Positions 1-8,819 of a stretch of DNA of 64,000 bases are shown here, piece by piece; position 1 is the first letter of the stretch; every line of letters starts with the position of its first letter. The stretch comes from Kribbella sp. NBC_00382 (GTDB lineage: Bacteria > Actinomycetota > Actinomycetes > Propionibacteriales > Kribbellaceae): contig NZ_CP107954.1 in NCBI RefSeq assembly GCF_036067295.1, positions 2,418,001 to 2,482,000 on the forward strand, given 5' to 3'. The position numbers and the translations under genes were made by a program. The notes under the pieces are model-generated. The model worked only from the letters and a program-made list of their open reading frames with translations, was not told where the DNA came from and made no database searches.

Positions 1-435
1 GGCTCGGCCGTGGCCGGAGCGTTGGTACGCGGGGAGTAGGTCGATGTGGAGGTGGGCGGGGTAGGCCGCTACCTCGGGGATGACCAGGCGCTCGGGGTTG
101 TGCATGAGGCTGATCATCTGGTCGGTGGGGGTTTCGGGTGCGCGGGTCGGCGGCGGGTAGCGGTCGGCCAGGCGAGGGAGCCATTCGGTGCGGAAGCGTC
201 TCGCGAAGGTGGGGGTGTCGGCGGCGCCTAGGACGTAGCCGACGGGGTGGTCGGCATCGGTGAGGACGAAGGCGTAGTCCGGTTCCAACTCGGCGTACGG
301 GAGGGCGAAGATGCTCGGCATCAGGTCCGGGTCCGGGTAGAGCGATCGGGAGTCGCCGCCGTTGTCGGCGGTGCGGACGCAGATGTCGGCGACGGCGTCC
401 CGATCGCTCGGCCGGTACGGCCTGATCTCAGGCAT
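1..435 (-). CDS. GNAT-family N-acetyltransferase, 3' end cut by window edge
   Basis: Reading from an ATG at 435, the minus strand stays open to the window edge (145 codons). The N-terminus begins MPEIRPYRPSDRDAVADICV, a typical GNAT opening (beta strand, then an acidic helix), and GYVLGA near residue 65 fits the next core strand. A Shine-Dalgarno run GGAGGGG lies just upstream of the ATG. It resembles the stand-alone acetyltransferases related to the O-GlcNAcase acetyltransferase-like domain. The substrate cannot be told. A LacI-type palindrome sits about 30 bases upstream, suggesting this is the first gene of a sugar-regulated unit that continues outside the window. The acetyl-CoA-binding motif is expected in or just beyond the part seen. 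Confidence 0.8.
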   Translation of the reverse strand, partial: MPEIRPYRPSDRDAVADICVRTADNGGDSRSLYPDPDLMPSIFALPYAELEPDYAFVLTDADHPVGYVLGAADTPTFARRFRTEWLPRLADRYPPPTRAPETPTDQMISLMHNPERLVIPEVAAYPAHLHIDLLPAYQRSGHGRA

Positions 436-465
436 GGACCCCTCCAACAGGCTTGAGAACGCGCT

Positions 466-479
466 TGAGAGCGCTCCCA
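466..479. promoter_or_regulatory. LacI-family operator-like palindrome
   Basis: TGAGAGCGCTCCCA has the GAGCGCTC core of actinobacterial LacI-family operators such as the CebR box (TGGGAGCGCTCCCA, from memory), with two mismatches in one arm. It lies between the divergent acetyltransferase (start 435) and TetR gene (start 527), nearer the former. A preceding direct repeat, GCTTGAGAACGC then GCTTGAGAGCGC (451-474), overlaps it. No LacI gene is visible in the window, so the regulator would have to be encoded elsewhere. Confidence 0.5.
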
Positions 480-491
480 CACGGTAGCCGA

Positions 492-536
492 TCGACAGGC
501 CTGAAGGCTTGTGTTAACTTCTGAACGTGCGTTCAG
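492..536 (+). promoter_or_regulatory. Promoter plus TetR operator overlapping a leaderless GTG start
   Basis: A -35-like TCGACA (492-497) is followed after 17 bases by TAACTT (515-520). Six bases later comes the GTG start at 527, a layout that fits a leaderless transcript, and no Shine-Dalgarno sequence is visible. CTGAACGTGCGTTCAG (521-536) is a 6-bp-arm palindrome of the form often bound by TetR regulators; it covers the inferred transcription start and the start codon. Autoregulation of the downstream TetR/ABC operon is the natural inference. Confidence 0.6.
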
Positions 537-1111
537 AAAATGAGACGTTTATTGAGGCGGCTCGCCGCGCTCAGTTGGCGGACTGTGCCATCGAGGTGAT
601 CGCCGAGAGTGGGATCGGCAAGGCCTCGATGGCGCGGATCGCTGAGCGGGCCGGGGTCAGCGTGGGGGTGATCTCGTATCACTTCGGCAACAAGGCGGGG
701 CTGATCGCGGCTGTTGTCGGGCAGGTCGCCAAGACCGCGGTTGCGCTGATGGAGCCGCGGATCGTTGGGCAGGCGACCGCGACTCTCGGACTGCGGGAGC
801 TGATCATCAGCAACCTCGAGTTCATGCGCGAACACCCCAACGCCCTGCGTGCGCTGCTGGAGATCATCCGCGCGGACGACGGTGTGTACGCCGGACAGGG
901 CGCGCAGGCCATCGTTGACGTTCAGCGTGTCCTGCACTGGGGTCAGCAGACCGGCGAGTTCGGCAGCTTCGACACCCGGGTGATGGCGATCGCGATCCGA
1001 TCCGCCATCGACGCGGTGCCGCTGGTGCTCGGCGCCGACGAGGACCTGATCGCGTACGGCGAGGAGCTCGCCGCCCTCTTCGAGAGAGCTACCCGGAAGG
1101 AGGCTTTCTGA
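527..1111 (+). CDS. TetR/AcrR-family transcriptional regulator
   Basis: A 194-residue protein. The N-terminal helix-turn-helix spans about residues 14-60, with the core ISYHFGNKAGLI recognition-helix signature, followed by an all-helical ligand-binding half of normal TetR length. The GTG start overlaps a palindromic operator, and no ribosome-binding site is visible, so translation is probably leaderless. The stop codon overlaps the ATG of the following ABC ATPase (TGATG), so regulator and exporter are translationally coupled. It most likely represses its own operon and is released by a substrate of the ABC exporter. The inducer is unknown. Confidence 0.9.
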   Translation: MRSENETFIEAARRAQLADCAIEVIAESGIGKASMARIAERAGVSVGVISYHFGNKAGLIAAVVGQVAKTAVALMEPRIVGQATATLGLRELIISNLEFMREHPNALRALLEIIRADDGVYAGQGAQAIVDVQRVLHWGQQTGEFGSFDTRVMAIAIRSAIDAVPLVLGADEDLIAYGEELAALFERATRKEAF

Positions 1112-1863
1112 TGGAAGCCCTCGAGTTGATCGGCCTGACCAAGACCTTCGGTGACCAGCGAGCGGTCGACCAGCTGAGCCTGACGGTGCCCCGCGGCTCC
1201 TTCTTCGGCCTGCTCGGTCCCAACGGCGCAGGCAAGACCACCTCGCTCTCGATGGCGGTCGGCCTGCTCCGCCCCGACGCGGGTACGGCGAAGATCTTCG
1301 GCGTCGACGTGTGGGCCGACCCGGTCCAGGCGAAGGCCCTGGTCGGCGTACTCCCCGACGGTCTCGGCATGCCCGAGCGGCTGACCGGCCGAGAGGTGCT
1401 CACCTACCTCGGTCTGCTCCGCGGTCTTCCGGCGCCCGAAGTGCAAGCCCGTACTACGGAACTGCTCGAAGTACTCGAATTGGACCACGAGGACGACAAA
1501 CAGGTCATCGGCTACTCCACCGGAATGCGCAAGAAGCTAGGCCTGGCCGTCGCCCTGCTGCATGCGCCAAGGTTGCTCGTCCTCGACGAACCCTTCGAGG
1601 CCGTCGATCCGGTCTCGGCCGCGACCATCCGGACGATCCTCAACCGCTTCATCGCCGGCGGCGGCTCGGTGGTGATGTCGAGCCACGTGATGGCCCTGGT
1701 CGAGCAGCTCTGCGATCGCGTCGCCGTCGTCACGGCCGGGAAAGTAGTTGCTGAGGGCACCATTTCGGAGGTGCGGGCGGGTGGCACCCTGGAGGATGCG
1801 TTCGTCTCGCTGGTCGGCGCCTCGACGCGTGGGGCGGAGGGACTGGCATGGCTCTCGGTCTGA
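1111..1863 (+). CDS. ABC transporter ATP-binding protein (ABC-2 exporter type)
   Basis: A 250-residue nucleotide-binding subunit. Walker A is GPNGAGKTTS at about residues 36-45 and Walker B is LLVLDEPFEAVDP around residue 160. The signature motif is degenerate: YSTGMRKKLGLA replaces the usual LSGG, which is common in this DrrA/CcmA-like class. An H-loop-like SSHVM lies further on. It would power the membrane subunit encoded next, whose start lies 16 bases inside this gene. Substrate may be a drug, lipid or natural product; the linked TetR gene suggests an inducible efflux function. Confidence 0.92.
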   Translation: MEALELIGLTKTFGDQRAVDQLSLTVPRGSFFGLLGPNGAGKTTSLSMAVGLLRPDAGTAKIFGVDVWADPVQAKALVGVLPDGLGMPERLTGREVLTYLGLLRGLPAPEVQARTTELLEVLELDHEDDKQVIGYSTGMRKKLGLAVALLHAPRLLVLDEPFEAVDPVSAATIRTILNRFIAGGGSVVMSSHVMALVEQLCDRVAVVTAGKVVAEGTISEVRAGGTLEDAFVSLVGASTRGAEGLAWLSV

Positions 1864-3674
1864 CCTACGCCACCTCCGAGACACTGGTCCGGATGCGGCT
1901 GGCCGCGTTCAGGCATGCCTTGCGCGACCAGAACCGGGCGGCGTCGATCGGTGGTGGCGGGTTCGTCGGTCTGGTGCTGGCCGGCGGGACGATCTGGGCC
2001 GCCGCGAAGGGCGACGCCGACGTGGTCGCCGTGGCAATCGCGGTGTGGATGTTGGGCTGGATCGTCGGGCCGCTGTTCGCCGGTGGTGGCGACGAGACGC
2101 TCAAGCCGGAGTACTTCACCATGCTCCCGCTGCCGCCCCGTACCTTGTCCGGCGGCCTGCTGGCGGCTGCACTCGCAGGGGTTGCACCGGTGGTGAGCCT
2201 GGTCGCGCTGCTGAGCCTCGTAGTCGTCGGTGGGCAGCTCTCGGTGGGTGCTGCGCTGGTAGCCGTCCCTGCCGTGCTCTTGCAGTTGCTGAGCTTCGTA
2301 CTGGCGTCGCGGCTCGCAGTAGCCATCTACGGCCTCCTGCTGCAGGTGCGGTCGGGCGCAGTACTGGCTGCTGTCGTCAACGCGTTCATCTTGGCCTTCA
2401 CCGCACAGGGGTGGGCGTTGATCGCCGCCTACGTCAGTACGGACGTGCAGGGCACCATGGCCCGCGCAGCCCGCATTGCGCCGTCTGGTTGGGGTTTGGC
2501 CGCGGTGGAAGCCGCTGGCCGCGGTGACTGGCTGTGGGCGCTGCTGCCTCTAGTAGGTCTGGCTGTGCTCGGTGCAGCCATGTTCGCCGCCTGGTCCGCT
2601 CTACTAGTACGCCGTACTACGGCCACCCGCGCCGGCGTCCGTCCGAGGCGACCACTGGTCGCCAGCAACGCAAGGACTGCCTCCGACGCCAAGGAGATCC
2701 GCTCCTGGACACGCGACCTGCTCTACGGCCATCGGGCGGTATTCGCGATCTGCTACGGACTCTTCTTCTGCCTGATGCCACTGGCGATCGGCTGGAAGGG
2801 CATGCTGCCGTGGGCCGGCGGTGCCGCTGTCGTGATGGGTGGAGCGATGTTCGCCAACCTGTACGGCGCGGACGGTACGGCGTACTGGCTGACCCTCATG
2901 ACCCCCGGCTCGGCGCGGCTCGACATCCGGGCGCGGCAGCGAGCCTTCCTGGTGGTCTTCGGGCCACCCGCCCTCGCGATCACCTTGGCATTGACCTGGT
3001 GGTCAGGTGAGGAGGTCTGGCCGCTCGTGCTCAGCCTGGTGCCCGCACTGCTCGGCGGTGCGGCCGGTCTGATCGTGCTGTCGTCGGTCTTTGCGGCAGT
3101 ACCGACCACGGATGCCCACAAGCGCTCCGGCAATCCCCTGAGCTCAGGTGAGAACGACGGCGAGACCATGGGCCTCGTCTACGTGATGCTGGTGCTCATC
3201 TCGCTCACCGGAGCACCGGCACTGCTCGCAGCACTCGCCTGGTCATGGTGGGGCGTCCCTGTCGGGCTCGCGTCAGCAGTACTGACCTGGTGGTACTTCG
3301 GCAAGCTCGCGGCGACTCGACTGGAGCGGCGCGGCCCTGAGCTGCTCACCCTTCTTCGGCACGGGCGCACGACGGCACAACAGGCCAGCAGGACGAGCAG
3401 CATCCAGCAACTCCCCAAGTGGCGGCGCACGCTCGCCGGCCTCTGTCTGGGGTTCGGTGCCATCCCGCTGTTCCCGCAGGCCGTAGTACCGGCGATCTTC
3501 AAGCTGAACGGTGTGGACGCGAAGGCCTGGTTCCTCGCGCTCTATGTGGCTCCGGGCGTCCAGTGGCTGGTGATCGCGGGCATGGCTGCGCTCGGCCTCG
3601 GCATGTACGCCTACGGTGGGCTGACCTATTGGAACGCGAGGCGCCCCTCAGCGGAGCCTGAGCCGGGCCAGTAG
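1848..3674 (+). CDS. ABC-2-type transporter permease
   Basis: A 608-residue polytopic membrane protein with many hydrophobic segments, starting at an ATG inside the 3' end of the ATPase gene, which implies tight coupling. It contains a soluble stretch around residues 265-285 rich in charged residues, and an STDAHKRSGNP-like loop near the middle. Length and topology fit the large ABC-2 exporter membrane subunits that work with one small ATPase. Together with the two upstream genes it forms a self-contained TetR-ATPase-permease export operon. No substrate-specific motif is recognisable. Confidence 0.85.
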   Translation: MALGLTYATSETLVRMRLAAFRHALRDQNRAASIGGGGFVGLVLAGGTIWAAAKGDADVVAVAIAVWMLGWIVGPLFAGGGDETLKPEYFTMLPLPPRTLSGGLLAAALAGVAPVVSLVALLSLVVVGGQLSVGAALVAVPAVLLQLLSFVLASRLAVAIYGLLLQVRSGAVLAAVVNAFILAFTAQGWALIAAYVSTDVQGTMARAARIAPSGWGLAAVEAAGRGDWLWALLPLVGLAVLGAAMFAAWSALLVRRTTATRAGVRPRRPLVASNARTASDAKEIRSWTRDLLYGHRAVFAICYGLFFCLMPLAIGWKGMLPWAGGAAVVMGGAMFANLYGADGTAYWLTLMTPGSARLDIRARQRAFLVVFGPPALAITLALTWWSGEEVWPLVLSLVPALLGGAAGLIVLSSVFAAVPTTDAHKRSGNPLSSGENDGETMGLVYVMLVLISLTGAPALLAALAWSWWGVPVGLASAVLTWWYFGKLAATRLERRGPELLTLLRHGRTTAQQASRTSSIQQLPKWRRTLAGLCLGFGAIPLFPQAVVPAIFKLNGVDAKAWFLALYVAPGVQWLVIAGMAALGLGMYAYGGLTYWNARRPSAEPEPGQ

Positions 3675-3848
3675 ACGGTGGCCCTGGGCCCGGTGGCGGC
3701 CTGAGATCGGGCGGGTTGCGGCCGGGTTTCCGGAATGTCGTGGCGCACCGCGGCTCGGCGTGGTGGTGTTGGTGCCCAGCAGGGTCCAGCCGGCGAGTAC
3801 CGCGGCAGCAACCAGGCCGGTGAGGCCGGCGTAGTCCGTCCAGTTCAT
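3648..3848 (-). CDS. Small single-pass membrane protein (hypothetical)
   Basis: An ATG at 3848 preceded by a GAGAGAG ribosome-binding-like run opens a 66-residue frame. It starts MNWTDYAGLTGLVAAAVLAG, one hydrophobic segment, followed by a threonine-rich and then arginine-rich tail. Its 3' end overlaps the end of the convergent ABC permease gene by 27 bases. The hydrophobic N-terminus and ribosome-binding sequence argue for a real small protein, but the tail has low-complexity composition expected of an out-of-frame reading. Treat as tentative. Confidence 0.35.
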   Translation of the reverse strand: MNWTDYAGLTGLVAAAVLAGWTLLGTNTTTPSRGAPRHSGNPAATRPISGRHRAQGHRLLARLRLR

Positions 3849-3981
3849 GGTGCTCTCTCTCGATGGCGGCTCGGGCGGGAGGTCCGCGATTGCGTCTTTC
3901 ACCGGTAGTGACGCCGTGCCGTGGATTTCGTGACGGCACTTCGGTGCCACGATTAGGTGGAGTTTCGAGGAGGTGAGCACG

Positions 3982-4959
3982 ATGCACGACGGATCGTTGC
4001 TGGACGCCGAGGAAGAGCAGGCGTACCGGCTGCTGGTCGGCCTGTCCGTGGCGCGGTCGGCGGAGCTCGCCGAGGTGGCCAAGCTGCCGCAGCACGAGGC
4101 GGTCGAGGTGCTGCAGCGACTGCAGGCGAAGGGCCTGGTCGCGGTCCAGCCGGGTGAGGATCCGCTCTTTCGCCCACTGGCTCCCGATGTGGCGCTCGGT
4201 ACAACGTTGTTACGGCGGCAGGAGTCGCTGGAGTCGGCCCGGAAGACAGTGGCGTCGCTCAGCGAGGAGTTCCGGGCCAGCGCCAGCCGGCGGGACGCAC
4301 ACCACCTGGTCGAGGTGATCGTCGGGGCGAACGTGCTGCGCGACCGCCTCCGCGACCTGCAGGAGTCCGCGCGGACAGAGATCCTCTGGTTCTGCCGTGC
4401 CAACCCACTGGCAATGCAGGGCGCGGAGAACACGGAGGAGTACGGCGCACTCAGTCGCGGTGTCCGCTATCGGGCCATCTACGAGCGGGCGCTGCTGGAG
4501 ACTCCAGGCGAACTGGACACCATCGCCGAGGGAGTGAGCTGGGGTGAGGAGGCACGGACGCTGCCAACGCTCCCAGTGCGGCTGGCGATCGTGGACCGCG
4601 CTACTGCGGTCTGCCCGCTCGTACGCGACGAGGAGGCGGGCATTGGCGAGCCGACTGCCGCAGTGATCGGCAGGGGTCAGCTACTGGACGCTTTGCTCGC
4701 CCTGTTCGAGAGTCACTGGGAGGCGGCGACTCCGGTACGGATGCAGTCCGATGAGGCGCAGGACCCCGAGGGCCTGGACGACAACGAGCGCTTCCTGCTG
4801 TCGCTGCTCGTCGCCGGCGTACCGGACAAGTCCATCGCGTCCCAGCTCGGCATCAGCCGTAGAACGGTGCAGCGTCGGCTCGACCGGATGATGTCGCTGG
4901 CCGGCGTGGACACCCGCACCGGCCTGGCCTTCCAAGCCGCCCGCAGGAAGTGGCTGTAG
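3982..4959 (+). CDS. TrmB/LuxR-type transcriptional regulator
   Basis: About 325 residues. The N-terminal part (residues 1-65) looks like a TrmB-type winged helix (LLVGLSVARSAELAEVAKL); the C-terminus is a LuxR/GerE-like helix-turn-helix (SIASQLGISRRTVQRRLDRM). I place the start at ATG 3982, eight bases after a perfect GAGGAGG, rather than at the GTG at 3973 that lies within that Shine-Dalgarno sequence. This architecture is common in actinobacteria and often sits beside secreted peptidases. Here the convergent neighbour is a giant subtilisin. A regulatory link is plausible but unproven. Confidence 0.85.
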   Translation: MHDGSLLDAEEEQAYRLLVGLSVARSAELAEVAKLPQHEAVEVLQRLQAKGLVAVQPGEDPLFRPLAPDVALGTTLLRRQESLESARKTVASLSEEFRASASRRDAHHLVEVIVGANVLRDRLRDLQESARTEILWFCRANPLAMQGAENTEEYGALSRGVRYRAIYERALLETPGELDTIAEGVSWGEEARTLPTLPVRLAIVDRATAVCPLVRDEEAGIGEPTAAVIGRGQLLDALLALFESHWEAATPVRMQSDEAQDPEGLDDNERFLLSLLVAGVPDKSIASQLGISRRTVQRRLDRMMSLAGVDTRTGLAFQAARRKWL

Positions 4960-4993
4960 CCGGGGGTCCCCGCCCATGGGGCCCCCGGCTACA
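4956..4993. terminator. Bidirectional terminator hairpin
   Basis: TGTAGCCGGGGG at 4956-4967 is perfectly complementary to CCCCCGGCTACA at 4982-4993, with further pairing towards the loop. The hairpin sits exactly between the convergent regulator (stop inside the left arm) and the subtilisin gene. There is no U-tract, as usual in high-GC actinobacteria. Confidence 0.75.
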
Positions 4994-4998
4994 GGGAT

Positions 4999-7900
4999 CT
5001 ACTTGAGCCCGTAGGCCCTGATGACGGTCTGAGTCACCTTGTTGCCGGCATTGTCACCAGCAACGACCTTCAGCGACACAGTCCCCTTGCCAGCCGGTAC
5101 TACGGCCACGTAGCGACCCCGTGCCCCGACGGCGATGATCCGCTTCCACGTCTTGCCCTCATCGAAGGACACCGACGCCTGCAGCGAGGTAGACCGCGCA
5201 GCAACCGCACCCGCCTGCTGCTTGACGCTGAACCCGATGACATGCGGCCGAGCGGCCACTCGCCCGGTCAGATCAACCGGAACGTCGTACCCGACCTGCA
5301 GCAGCGACAGCGGGACCGCCTTGTCCGCCGGAGCCTGCTTGGACCGGAAGTCCCAGACGGTGTGAGTGCTGGTGCCCCAGTTCCACTCCCCCTCCGTGTC
5401 CTTCCGCTCAGTCGACAGCTCCAGCTTGTACGCCGCATCGCCACCGGTGGTGATCACATCCCGCCAGGCGTCGGGCAGCTCCGACACGACAGCACCATCC
5501 CGGCTCAGGACTGCAGAGGCGGCAGTCGTCTCCCCGATCGTGTAGTGCCCGTCGGCGTCCACGAAGGCCGGCACCCGCAGCGACAGCCGGTCACCTGTCC
5601 GAGTGGAGACGACGCCAGGAGCAGCCGCCGGCCGGACCACTGGGCCGAACCAGGTCTCGCTGGACGAACCCGGCTTGTAGGTGCGCGGCCCCGACGTCAT
5701 CCCGCCTGCCAGCGGGTTCATGTCGTCCCAGGTGAAGAGGTGGTGCACCCGGTGCTGCCAGAGCGAGTCACCGGTGGTCACCCACTCCTCCCGGACCTTC
5801 GGGGTCTCGACGAAGCGCTGCGCGTCGTTCCAGGAGTACTCCTGCCAGGGGCGCCAGCCGAACCGCTGCTCCTTGGCCCAGTTGAAGCCACCGTTGTCGG
5901 CGTACGAAGTGCTCACCCGGGCGCTGTTCGCCGAGGTCACCTTGTAGTCGATCTTCTTCGGGATCGAGCCGGTCGACACCTGCTGTACGTCGTACAGGTA
6001 CGGGCTCGAGGTGGTCAGCGTCAGGTCGATCGTGGCCTTGCCCTTGCGGATCCGGTCGAACAGCTTCTGGCCGTCGTTGCTGCCGGTCACCAGCGCCACG
6101 ATCGGCTCCCGGTCGCCGGTCGGCTTCCACACCGTCCATGCTGACCAGTCCGCCGGCCGGACCAGGATGATGCCCGCAGCACCGGCCTTGGCGGCCGCGT
6201 CGATCTGCGCCTTCTCGTCGCCGTCCTCGTTGGTCTTGATGACCGCGATGGCACCCTTCACCCCACGCAGGTCAGCACCGGGCGCGACCAGGGTGAACCG
6301 CTTCTTGCCCTCGAACGACGGCGACTGGTGCAACAGGTTGATGTCCAGCGGCCCGCTGACTCCCGGGATCGCGGCCTGTACCAGCGGCGCGACCAGTTGC
6401 CAGCGCGACGAGAACTCGAAGCTGCCGCCCGCAACGGGCTTGGTCGGCGTCACGAGTACCTGCTTGACCGTGCTGAAGTGCATCACGCCGTGGCTGATGC
6501 TGCGGCCGTTGGGATACACGCGATGCACGTAGTAGCTCAGTACCGCCTGCTGCTCGGACGGCTTGGGCGTCGAGATCGTGATCGGTACCGCCTTGCGGGC
6601 GTCGATGACGATCTCGGTGTCCTTGGTGATGGAGATGTTCGGGTCGGTGAAGAGACTGACCTTCTCGTCCTGCACGTTGTAGTCCTCGACCAGCGAGTGC
6701 AGCAGGTATGTGCCCTCCTCCACCTCGGCCGTGTACTCGCCGCCGTCCCCGATCCACGCGAGCACGTCGGACCGCGAGTTGTCGCCGAACAGGCTGATCA
6801 CCGGTACGCCGGTGGGCTTGCCATCAAGTCCGACGGCGCGCAGCGTCACCTTGTGCTGCGGCCCGGCCTTGAGCGTGCCGACCGCCGTGTGGGTGACCAC
6901 GCCATCGGGGCCAGTGGCAACGATCCAGCCGCTGTAGAGGCCGCGACCGAGCTTCGCCGAGTCGAGAGCCAGCGGTACGTCGACGCTGCTACCGGCCGGG
7001 ACGGTGACGGTGCTCGGCACCGAGAAGGCCTGGGTCTCAGGCGTCTTCGAGTCGAGGTTGTCCACATCCACCGCCAGCGCCAGGGTCACCGGGGCGGCCG
7101 AGTCGTTGCGGTAGGTGATCGTCCTGGTCGCGCTGGCGCTGACCAAGCCGAAGTCGGCCGTCGCGGTCGCGGAGACCTTCTGGGTAACGGCGCGACCGAC
7201 GTCCACCCGTCCGGCGCCCTGGGCGTAGACGCTCAGGTCCGGGTTCGTCTTGGCGGTGCTGACCAGCCCGTTCTTGAGCTGCTCGGCCTTCCAGTCCGGG
7301 TGCTCCTGGGCGAGCAGCGCGGCCGAGCCGGCGACGTGCGGGGTCGCCATCGAAGTACCGGAGGCTGCTGTGTAGAGGTCGTCGATCGGCTGGCCCATGA
7401 TCGTTCCGGCCGCGCGGGCAGCGACGATGTCGACGCCGGGCGCGGTGATCTCGGGCTTCAGGCCGTTGTCGCCGAGTCGCGGTCCGCGGCTGGAGAAGTC
7501 GGCCAGCTGGTCATTGCGGTCGACGGCGCCGACGGTGAGCGCGGACGGCGCAGTACCGGGGGTGCCGATGGACTGGTCGGCGCCGTCGTTGCCGGCGGCC
7601 ACCACGAACAGGGTGCCGGACGCGGCGGTGATCCGGTCGACGGCCTGGCTGAGCGGGTCAGAGCCGTCGGTGGGGCCGCCACCGAGGCTCATGTTGACGA
7701 CCTTCGCGCCGGAGGCCGCTGCCCACTCCATTCCGGCGATGATGGAGGACTCGTCGCCGAAGCCGTCGTCGCCGAGGACCTTGCCGATCAGCAGGTCGGC
7801 CTTCGGGGCGACGCCCTTGCGAGTGCCACCTGCGCCGGCGCCGGTACCAGCGATCGTCGCCGCGACGTGGGTGCCGTGACCGAAGTGGTCCTCCGGTCCG

Positions 7901-8667
7901 GTCGGGCTGCCAGAGAAGTCCTTGGCCTCCTTGACCTTGCCCTGCAGGTCAGGGTGGTTGGCGTCGACACCGGTGTCCAGCACTGCGACCTTGACGCCGC
8001 TGCCCTCGTATCCGGCCTGCCATGCGACGGGTGCGCCGATCTGCGGCACGCTCTTGTCGAGGCTCGCGCGGACCCTGCCGTCGAGCCAGATCTTCGCGAT
8101 GCCACGGCTCAGCGCGCGGGCGTTCGCGGTCGGGTCGAGCGACTTCCAGAGCGCGGGCAGCTCGTCCTTGTCGGCGCGAACCGCCGTGGCGTCGATCGAG
8201 TCGAGCGCGCGGGTGGTCGTGGTACCGGTCAGCGACTGGGAACGGGCGGCCGACTGATCGGCGTACCGGACGATCAGCGGCAGCGTGCTCGCGGCCGAGT
8301 CGCCGAAACCGTCGGCGACCAGTTCCTCGACATCGAAAAGGTTGGCGTCGAGCACGCCGGTCGAGATGTACGGGACGGCATCGCTCGGCAGTACCCGCAG
8401 GCCGCCGTCGACCTCGATCGTGTGGAACGCGATCCGCTCGCGCCCCGGCGCCGGGTGGACGCTGGCGGCCTTCTTGCCGCCGCCGGCGTCGGTGACCTCG
8501 ACGACGTCACCGGTGATGAGGGTGATGGCTTTTCCGGCCGGTACGCCGGACGCGCGCGGCGTACCGGGGATGGTGGGAGGCGGTGCTGCGCCGGCGGGGA
8601 TGACCGCGGCGACGCTCAGCGCCAGGACGGCCGCCACGGTGACGGCGGGCTGGATCCGGGAGGACAT
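4999..8667 (-). CDS. Secreted S8-family subtilisin-like serine protease, very large
   Basis: A 1222-residue preproprotein with a Sec signal peptide (residues 1 to about 27, ending PAGAA) and a propeptide of roughly 180 residues. The catalytic domain carries the full triad: Asp231 in VLDTGVD, His264 in HGTH and Ser439 in GTSMATPHVAG, with oxyanion Asn360 in AAGND. Further on, around residues 800-860, a segment resembling a PA domain (AKAGAAGIILV) is followed by beta-rich C-terminal repeats. The protein would be exported and degrade proteins extracellularly. The ATG at 8667 is preceded by AGGAGA. A convergent TrmB/LuxR-like regulator shares its terminator. Confidence 0.96.
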   Translation of the reverse strand: MSSRIQPAVTVAAVLALSVAAVIPAGAAPPPTIPGTPRASGVPAGKAITLITGDVVEVTDAGGGKKAASVHPAPGRERIAFHTIEVDGGLRVLPSDAVPYISTGVLDANLFDVEELVADGFGDSAASTLPLIVRYADQSAARSQSLTGTTTTRALDSIDATAVRADKDELPALWKSLDPTANARALSRGIAKIWLDGRVRASLDKSVPQIGAPVAWQAGYEGSGVKVAVLDTGVDANHPDLQGKVKEAKDFSGSPTGPEDHFGHGTHVAATIAGTGAGAGGTRKGVAPKADLLIGKVLGDDGFGDESSIIAGMEWAAASGAKVVNMSLGGGPTDGSDPLSQAVDRITAASGTLFVVAAGNDGADQSIGTPGTAPSALTVGAVDRNDQLADFSSRGPRLGDNGLKPEITAPGVDIVAARAAGTIMGQPIDDLYTAASGTSMATPHVAGSAALLAQEHPDWKAEQLKNGLVSTAKTNPDLSVYAQGAGRVDVGRAVTQKVSATATADFGLVSASATRTITYRNDSAAPVTLALAVDVDNLDSKTPETQAFSVPSTVTVPAGSSVDVPLALDSAKLGRGLYSGWIVATGPDGVVTHTAVGTLKAGPQHKVTLRAVGLDGKPTGVPVISLFGDNSRSDVLAWIGDGGEYTAEVEEGTYLLHSLVEDYNVQDEKVSLFTDPNISITKDTEIVIDARKAVPITISTPKPSEQQAVLSYYVHRVYPNGRSISHGVMHFSTVKQVLVTPTKPVAGGSFEFSSRWQLVAPLVQAAIPGVSGPLDINLLHQSPSFEGKKRFTLVAPGADLRGVKGAIAVIKTNEDGDEKAQIDAAAKAGAAGIILVRPADWSAWTVWKPTGDREPIVALVTGSNDGQKLFDRIRKGKATIDLTLTTSSPYLYDVQQVSTGSIPKKIDYKVTSANSARVSTSYADNGGFNWAKEQRFGWRPWQEYSWNDAQRFVETPKVREEWVTTGDSLWQHRVHHLFTWDDMNPLAGGMTSGPRTYKPGSSSETWFGPVVRPAAAPGVVSTRTGDRLSLRVPAFVDADGHYTIGETTAASAVLSRDGAVVSELPDAWRDVITTGGDAAYKLELSTERKDTEGEWNWGTSTHTVWDFRSKQAPADKAVPLSLLQVGYDVPVDLTGRVAARPHVIGFSVKQQAGAVAARSTSLQASVSFDEGKTWKRIIAVGARGRYVAVVPAGKGTVSLKVVAGDNAGNKVTQTVIRAYGLK

Positions 8668-8687
8668 GGGCAGATCTCCTCTTCGAG

Positions 8688-8700
8688 AGGCGTAGGGGGC
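8688..8700 (-). promoter_or_regulatory. Small hairpin masking the subtilisin ribosome-binding site
   Basis: In the mRNA, CCTCT and AGAGG pair around a 3-base loop, and the second arm is part of the AGAGGAG Shine-Dalgarno sequence of the subtilisin gene. Such a short stem could tune initiation. The pairing is seen in the sequence; the regulatory effect is inference. Confidence 0.35.
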
Positions 8701-8819
8701 AGGGCACCTCTTTCGAGTGAGTCTGCAACCGGAACCCGGGTCTGTGCCCTGTCCATGGCTGCCGTAGCTGCGACATGGCGCAACCGCGCCACCGCGGCGA
8801 ATTCCGGGCGAACGGCGGG

